A stretch of DNA of 15,096 nt from Smittium mucronatum (Eukaryota; Kickxellomycota; Harpellomycetes; Harpellales; Legeriomycetaceae), in the NCBI GenBank assembly GCA_001953115.1, contig LSSL01005418.1, forward strand, positions 1 through 15,096, given 5' to 3'. The notes below the pieces were generated by a model. That model was not told where the DNA came from and made no database searches. It saw nothing but the letters and a program-made list of their open reading frames with translations. A program made the translations under genes and the position numbers. This document shows positions 9,249 through 15,096 of this stretch, piece after piece. Every line of letters begins with the position of its first letter. Within the stretch, counting starts at the first letter, position 1.

Positions 9249-10368
9249 TTATTAATTAGATTAATATTTCAATCTCATTCTTAAAATTAATATTAAAATT
9301 TTTTTTAAATTCAAATTTTTCATTTGTAATAGCAAATTCGTTAATTTTTATGTTTAATAAATTGGTGTATAAATATATAAAATAATAAATACCCTTTATT
9401 CAAGTTAAAGGCTCATATAATCAAAAATTTATTTTGGTATTAAGTGAGTATATGCTAGGCAATTTCATAGCTATAAAATAATATCCCGAATATTACCACT
9501 TTTTTCTTACGCTTTAGGGATATGGAATATAAACAATTTTCTATTAAAAAAATCAATGAAACGCTGTGAATTATATGATTTTATTCCAATAAGATTGGGT
9601 TGATCTTTTAAGTATAACAGGAGGAATTTGTGTAGAGATATATAAGATTGAAACTAAATGTAGAGTGTAAATATAACTATGCAAATTTTCTTGAATACCA
9701 GCTTGCTATTTGTTAGCTAATTTAAATTTTTATCGAATATAAATTTTCAAATTATTACTGTTCAATAAATTAAAGATAAAACCTTGTATTTATATTCATA
9801 ACTTTGTGTGGATAAACACAATTAATTTATATGAATTTTATGAGATCATTGATTTTGTATAAATTCAAATAATTTAATATTAATTTCATAATTTATTATC
9901 AGTTTAATTGCTACTTTTATTTAAATAAATCTACAATTATTTAAAAAAAAATAATGGATTTTTTGATGATACTCAAAATAATCATAATATTTGAAATTAT
10001 TATCAAAAATATGCAAAATTTAAATTTTTTTAAAAAATATGAAATTAATTAGCCGAAATTGAAATGTATAAAATTGTTTTCATTTTATCGAGAAATTAAA
10101 ATAGCATAGTTTTTATGAAAAGAGTTAAATATATTTGAAAATTTTATCAAAATCGACCAAAAAATATTTCGAAATTAATAAAAATTTCCTCCTCTTTTTT
10201 TGGAATTGAATTTTTATTGAATACTTTTTGAATTTTATTCAAATTTACTGTTCTCTTAATCGTTATATTCCAAAAAAAAAAAATTACATTGTTTTTTTGT
10301 AATATATTCAAAATTTCCAGTTTAAATATTTTTACTATCTACATATTAGTTTCAGTATAATTTTATTA

Positions 10369-10421
10369 AAAATCCTCTTCTAATGGATTTTTTATTAGGT
10401 AAAATCCAATAAAATCCTCTT
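10369..10421 (+). repeat. short direct repeat flanking a hairpin
   Basis: AAAATCCTCTT occurs at 10369-10379 and again at 10411-10421. Between the copies, TGGATTTT (10384-10391) and AAAATCCA (10401-10408) form a perfect 8-bp stem with a 9-base loop. The layout resembles a miniature insertion with duplicated flank, but the stem is short and partly A/T. Confidence 0.35.
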
Positions 10422-11780
10422 TTAAAATGATTAAAAAAAATAATTATGAAATAAAATTAATCTTGGGATATAATTTTTATCATCAAGCGTGTGTTAGAAA
10501 CTCTCAATTAAATTTTAATTAAATTTTCTGTTTTATATAAGGCTTTATAGATGCATATGGAAAGTTTGCCTTTATGTTTATTTTAAATCAAGAAAAGAAA
10601 CTAAAATATGTATTTTTTAGAATTGGATTTTGAAATAACCAATAAAATATTTGAGTTTGCTTTAATATTTTTTGCTATTTTGATTTCTATAATAAAGACG
10701 TTATATTTAAAAATTTTCAGCTGTATTTGAGATGATTTTTTGAAATTTTTTGTTTTTATTGTGTGATTTAATGCTTAAAATAAAAAATTATCGGTTCTAA
10801 GACTAATTTCTATAATTTTTTTACCTCACTCTTCCATTTAAATATAAAATATATCTTTAAAAATTTAAAAATTGACTTCTTGTGGAAAGTTTATATATTA
10901 ATAAATTTTATTTGAAAGAATTATTTTCAATTTTTATTAAAAAAGCGTATTCTTTGAAAATTTAGACAAATATTTAGATGATTTTAGAAATTATATTAAG
11001 TGAAAAATTCGAAGAGTTTTTTATTTTTCAAAGGTCAAATATTACTTCATAAAATAAAGCAAAAAATTTGTGATTATAACACAAGTCAAAACTCATCTAT
11101 TAAAGTATATGATATTCCAGGTCCATATTTTTATAAAACAATGGATATTTTCTATGTTTAATTACAAAATTTCAAAAAATATCAGAGGATATTCAAATAT
11201 ATTGTATAAAAGTTTTAGTATCAAGATAGGAATTAAATTTAATTTATTTCACGATTAATTCTGACCAATGGTTTTTATTTTGTTTTTTTCAAAACTATCT
11301 TTATATTTGTACCATGAACCATAGTATTTTTATTTCTCTATACGAAATTTTCTAGTACTCATCAAATTTGAAACATAGTTAAATTATTTCAAAAAAATTG
11401 ATATTTTTTGAACATTATTGCTATTGAATGCCATAGAACAAATTTAAAAACAATTTCTTCCTGTGAAAAAACATCAAAATGCAAAACTTATAAGGTTCTA
11501 GCCCTCTTATAATTTCACTCATCGGAAAATCAATTTATATTTTTTAATTAAAAAATTAATTTACTATTTTTCGACTAAATATAAATTTTCATTATAATTT
11601 TACAATTTAAAAGCTTGATACTATTGAAACGGTTTTTTTTAATTTTAGCTAATTGATATATAATAGTTGAATAGAAATATATCTAGTGAAAAAAATCTAA
11701 AAAAATAATGTTTATGCAATATTCATGGGGTTTGGGACTGTTTGATATTATTAAAATTATATCGATTAGCTTCCATGGAG

Positions 11781-11798
11781 AAACCCAGAAAAGGGTTT
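11781..11798. repeat. 6-bp hairpin
   Basis: AAACCC (11781-11786) pairs perfectly with GGGTTT (11793-11798) around AGAAAA. The second half also overlaps the palindromic GGTTTAAAACC just after it. No gene flanks it. Confidence 0.5.
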
Positions 11799-12517
11799 AA
11801 AACCTGGAGAAATAATAAAAATTTACTTTATATCTTCTCACAGAAGATTTATTATATATTATAAATAATTTAGTAATAATTTTTTTTCTTAAGTATAAAA
11901 AATAGGCATATTAATATTTTTATTTATTTTAAAATTAGTTATATAGCCTGAAATCTTATTTATATAGATAAAAAAATTAGAAAAAACAGGATAAGGTTTC
12001 AATAAAGCAACATAGTAGCTTGTATGAAAAAAAAATAATTGGTATTAATTAATAAAAAAATTTTATTAGAAAGAAATATGATATTTATACATCTCTCTTT
12101 TTTCTAAAATTCTTTAAATATTGAACACTCATTATTTATAAAAATATAGAAAAAAAAACAAAGATTTTCCTGTTTTTACAGTATGTTATTAATATTATCA
12201 AATCAATAATCAGATTTAACCTCTTTAGCTAATCAAAATTAAAAAAAAAGTATCTCTTGTTGAAAAAGATTAGTGTATTCTAATTTATAAGTAATAAAAT
12301 AAGTTTTAAACGCATAAATTAATGGCATGGATATATGATATAATTTTAAATCCTCCCATAAATATTATAATAGATTACATATGACAAGAATTGATCTATT
12401 AAAAAATCACTTTCAAGATTCAATAGAAGACATTTAAATAATTAAGGAAGGTAAAGCATGAAATCTAAAAAAATTCTTATAACAGATGATATAGTATCTT
12501 TTTTTATTTAAATTAAA

Positions 12518-12550
12518 TTGAAAAAAAAAATTAAAAATTTTTTTTTTCAA
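12518..12550. repeat. 13-bp perfect A/T hairpin
   Basis: TTGAAAAAAAAAA (12518-12530) and TTTTTTTTTTCAA (12538-12550) are exact reverse complements with a 7-base loop. This is the longest perfect stem noticed in the window, but ten of its thirteen pairs are A-T homopolymer, so it may come from facing slippage tracts. Confidence 0.7.
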
Positions 12551-14169
12551 GCTATAATGTTTATAATAAATTTAAAGCTGCTATTAATTGTGATAAAAAG
12601 AAAATTATAATATAAATTAAACAATCAATATTAAATAAAAATTTGTCTGCGAAATCGAATTTTTTTCATCACAATTTTTGATCAAACTTATTTCTTTTTT
12701 AAAAAATAAATGTTCAAATATAAACTTGATAAGTATAAATATTTTAATTAATAGCGGATACTTTGAATAGCTATGGGTTCTATTATATCAGAAATAATAC
12801 TCAAAATGCTAATAAAGCTATTAAATGGATTTTTTTTCTTATAAAAATTATATAAATAATGTATTTATAATATAAGAATATAAATAAAAATCTTTTTTTA
12901 AAAGAAGTTTACATAGAAAAAAGTAAAAATAGTAAGAAATTTATTCAAAGCATTTTTTAATAAAAATTTTAATCAAAAAGTTTCATTTTATGATTAATCT
13001 ATTAATAAAATATAATAAAGGGGGGTAATGAATAATATATCTGAACCCAATTCAACCTTTGCTCTATCAGTAATTTAAAATTTAAAAATATAAAGTGTTC
13101 ATTTGTAAAAATATTTATATTGTAACTGGTTTTGAATTTTTATTTGAAAGATTTGACCTTTTAGTGGATTTGATATTTTTTTTGTGATCACGATCCATTT
13201 TTTAATGGGTTAAATTTTAATACAATATATTGATTTGGGAAATCGAATATTCATAAAAATTTAATTTAATAACGAGTGTTCCAATTTAGTAAAAAAATGA
13301 TTTTATACCAAAAAATTTTTTTTTATAAAATAAGGGGTAATCATAAACTAGAAATTTTCATTTTTTATCAGTTAACTTTTGTGGAATTATATTTGAATTA
13401 TATTTTGAAATTATTGTTATAAAAAAAAAAGTATAGATGGCTTAAATTTATGAGAATAGATTAATGAATCAATATATAGAAGCCGAAAAAATACACTAAA
13501 GCGTATAATTTATGCTTAAAGACTGGGTTTGCTAATTTATAAATTTCTGGCAGCAAGAATAAAAATAATCTGGTTACATCTATATCGATTATTGATTATT
13601 TTTTATAAGAATTATTAACTTGAATTTAAGCCCAATTATTGCTATTTTGTGGAGAATATTTAGCGCTTTTTTTATCGTGCACTTAATGCAAGTAATAATG
13701 GTTATCTATATCTAAAAACATCATCAGTTGGATAAAAGCACATATATTCTTGAAAAAATAAGTTTAAATCTAATATTATTTTATTCTTTAAAATTTTTTT
13801 AGGATAATATGAATAACTAAAATTATATTAAGTCAAATTGATTTAAAACTGTAAATCTCATTTTTTTATTATATTACTCAAAATTATCTTGGATATATAA
13901 TTTTTTACGTCAAGTTTCAATATTTTAAAACAAGAAAAGGAAAAATATTTTTGACAAACACTGGATGTAAAATTTGAAATAATATTATATCTTTACAAAT
14001 CATTAAAGTGAATTTTACCCATAACTTATTGAAAAAACTGTTTTATCTTTTACAGTTGATTATAAGATTAATTGTTTTTTTTTTCAAAAGTTAATAAAAA
14101 TTTAATTTATATCAAATTATTTATTAATTTCTGTTAAAATAATGTATTGGTTTATTTTATTTATAAAGA

Positions 14170-14181
14170 GGTGTCAACACC
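14170..14181. repeat. 12-nt near-palindrome
   Basis: GGTGT (14170-14174) and ACACC (14177-14181) are exact reverse complements around CA. It is one of the few G/C-containing symmetric sites in the desert and is of unknown meaning. Confidence 0.5.
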
Positions 14182-14758
14182 ACGTATTTCAAGAATTTTC
14201 ACATAAAAAATATAGTAAGCTGAAGGTACATAGAATTTTTTTATTTTAAGTTTTAAAATATTAATTGTATTTTTATTATGACCCTTTATTAAAATTAATG
14301 TTATTTTAGATGAGAAATAACAAGAATTTCACATGGGGTTAATAATAAAAGTAACGAATTTTATTTAAAAATCTAACTATTATGCTAAAATGGACTTTTA
14401 TTTCACTTTAAGTTTGTTCTGCTGACAATTTCTCGAAAAAAAAAATCCTCGGACCGCTAACGATAAATAAAAATTATCAATTGGAAAATTTTAAATTACT
14501 CATTTTTTTAAATAAAACTATATTGGTTATAATTATAATTAGATCAAATTTTGTATCCAACAAAAAAAACCAAAATAATTTATGATCTAAAATACATATA
14601 ACATGAATAATTATTCCCTAAAATTAATTTTCCAAATTTAATTGGATTGGTTTTAGATTTAACAAGATTATATGTATGTATTTTTGAATATTTATAAAAT
14701 GTAATTTTTAAATAAAATTTATATTTTATTTTTCATATTGTTTTATTTATTAAAGAGA

Positions 14759-14780
14759 TAGGACGCGCTTTTTCGTCCTA
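14759..14780. repeat. 7-bp GC-containing hairpin
   Basis: TAGGACG (14759-14765) and CGTCCTA (14774-14780) are exact reverse complements around CGCTTTTT. It is the first element of the structured block and marks its left boundary. Confidence 0.75.
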
Positions 14781-14784
14781 GGTG

Positions 14785-14795
14785 GAGCTAAGCTC
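14785..14795. repeat. GAGCT/AGCTC palindrome
   Basis: GAGCT and AGCTC flank a single A, giving an 11-nt symmetric site just after the first hairpin. Confidence 0.6.
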
Positions 14796-14808
14796 TTTTT
14801 ATAGTCTG

Positions 14809-14834
14809 AAAGTCTTAGCACGCTTGAAGACTTT
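14809..14834. repeat. 8-bp hairpin
   Basis: AAAGTCTT (14809-14816) pairs perfectly with AAGACTTT (14827-14834) around the ten-base loop AGCACGCTTG. With the stem at 14759 it makes two strong folds within 80 bases. Confidence 0.75.
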
Positions 14835-14850
14835 GTTTATTTCTGTTTTT

Positions 14851-15030
14851 AGTTAGTTATAGTATATTTAGTTATTTCGTTTAGTATAATACAAAATTAT
14901 TTTATATTGTTCGTTTTTAGTTTTAATAGTTTAGTTTAGTTATTGTTTAGTGTAAACTTTAGTTTAGTTATTCGTGGACTGGAATAATTACCCGTTAGTC
15001 CGTTTTCGTTAGTTTAGTTTTATTGCTTAG
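14851..15030 (+). repeat. TTAG-rich, strand-asymmetric tract
   Basis: TTAG and TTTAG words recur at irregular spacing, with AGTTTAGTTATT repeated exactly at 14933-14944 and 14961-14972 and AGTTTAGTTTTATT related to it at 15011-15024. One strand is T/G-biased throughout, unlike the flanking DNA. It is not a clean TTAGG telomere array. It looks like an internal low-complexity portion of the terminal element. Confidence 0.5.
14976..15001. repeat. 5-bp stem within the terminal block
   Basis: GGACT (14976-14980) and AGTCC (14997-15001) are exact reverse complements with a 16-base loop. The stem is short, and is noted because it adds to the cluster of folds here. Confidence 0.4.
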
Positions 15031-15047
15031 TGGAGGCTATAGTTCAT

Positions 15048-15080
15048 ATAGCGCTATGGGCATGGTTATGCGCAACCATG
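15048..15080. repeat. palindrome followed by a 7-bp hairpin
   Basis: ATAGCGCTAT (15048-15057) is a perfect 10-nt palindrome. Three bases later, CATGGTT (15061-15067) and AACCATG (15074-15080) form a perfect 7-bp stem around ATGCGC. Both are rich in G/C for this window. Confidence 0.75.
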
Positions 15081-15096
15081 AGTTGGTCGAGTCCGG

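Larger units (their letters stand above)
8664..14756. other. AT-rich desert with isolated hairpins
   Basis: Apart from the small structures listed separately, I find no gene, RNA or mobile element in these 6 kb. Short frames occur, including 11070-11258 and an overlapping non-ATG frame 11000-11161 containing VYDIPGPYFYKTMDIFYV. Their composition and length do not set them apart from chance. A G6 run at 13020-13025 is the only notable G cluster. Confidence 0.5.
14757..15096 (+). other. structured, GC-richer terminal block: candidate repeat edge or structured RNA, cut by the window end
   Basis: Composition changes abruptly here: line 15061-15096 has 20 G/C in 36 bases, against roughly 10-20 percent just upstream. 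The block starts with hairpins at 14759-14780 and 14809-14834, passes through a TTAG-rich tract, and ends with further symmetric sites. There is no long open frame. An LTR or leader of a retroelement, the head of a SINE, or a structured non-coding RNA would all fit. No TG terminus, primer-binding site or target duplication could be confirmed, because the other end lies outside the window. The strand is given as plus only because the stem-loops are described in that direction. Confidence 0.4.

Noticed and set aside
11070..11258. 62-codon ATG open frame and an overlapping non-ATG frame 11000-11161
   Set aside because: The two overlap in different frames and both have background composition. DIPGPYFYKTMD in the second looks protein-like, but there is no supporting signal.
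12446..12511. GGAAGG and an ATG frame beginning MKSKKILITDD, like the start of a bacterial response regulator
   Set aside because: It stops after 17 codons, nothing downstream in any frame continues a receiver domain, and short lysine/isoleucine-rich starts arise easily in AT-rich DNA.
13951..13980. TTGACA resembling a bacterial -35 box
   Set aside because: No acceptable -10 box at 16-18 bases and no gene follows.
14851..15030. Telomeric repeat array
   Set aside because: TTAG words are irregular and never form a tandem TTAGG or TTAGGG array.
1..15096. CRISPR array or other regularly spaced repeat system
   Set aside because: No repeat of 20 bases or more recurs at regular spacing. The recurrent words are short and irregularly placed.

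Overview
This window reads as AT-rich, gene-poor nuclear DNA from a eukaryote, probably an animal. By eye only about one base in five is G or C, and A/T homopolymers, short palindromes and small microsatellites are everywhere. No open frame has the length, composition and conserved motifs of an intact gene. The longest ATG-started frames on either strand are 60-69 codons, close to chance at this base composition. I see no rRNA, no complete tRNA, no CRISPR array, no bacterial operon layout and no recognisable complete mobile element. Small terminal-inverted-repeat DNA elements and eroded CTCC-type repeats fit an arthropod or other invertebrate genome. A parasitic copepod would fit, but that is a guess and the sequence does not prove it.

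Layout. (1) Bases 1 to about 3725 are the least AT-rich of the long blocks and hold most of the coding-like debris. They contain a 216-bp TA-flanked inverted-repeat element (434-649), a 95-codon stop-free frame (898-1182), a frame with a CxxC pair followed by an amphipathic stretch faintly like ISXO2/Merlin transposases (1681-1935), and exon-like pieces behind pyrimidine-rich AG sites (272, 2180, 2453). (2) From about 3726 to 7150 the DNA is extremely AT-rich and apparently inert. (3) Two compact GC-richer islands follow: 7156-7315, two inverted CTC/GAG-rich arms around an 18-nt palindrome plus a separate 11-bp hairpin; and 8512-8663, a decayed CTCCGN-type hexamer repeat. (4) From about 8664 to 14756 the sequence is AT-rich desert with a few hairpins and short repeats. 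(5) From about 14757 to the end, composition changes sharply. The last 340 bp carry five hairpins, a 10-nt palindrome, a TTAG-rich tract and a GC-rich end cut off by the window edge. This looks like the beginning of an interspersed repeat or of a structured RNA, and is the best candidate for something undescribed.

Nothing here forms a pathway or operon. The most useful reading is a landscape of old, decayed mobile-element and possible exon fragments, with one probably younger repeat entering at the right edge. All coding calls are low confidence. A protein search against transposable-element libraries and a self-alignment of the source genome would decide most of them.
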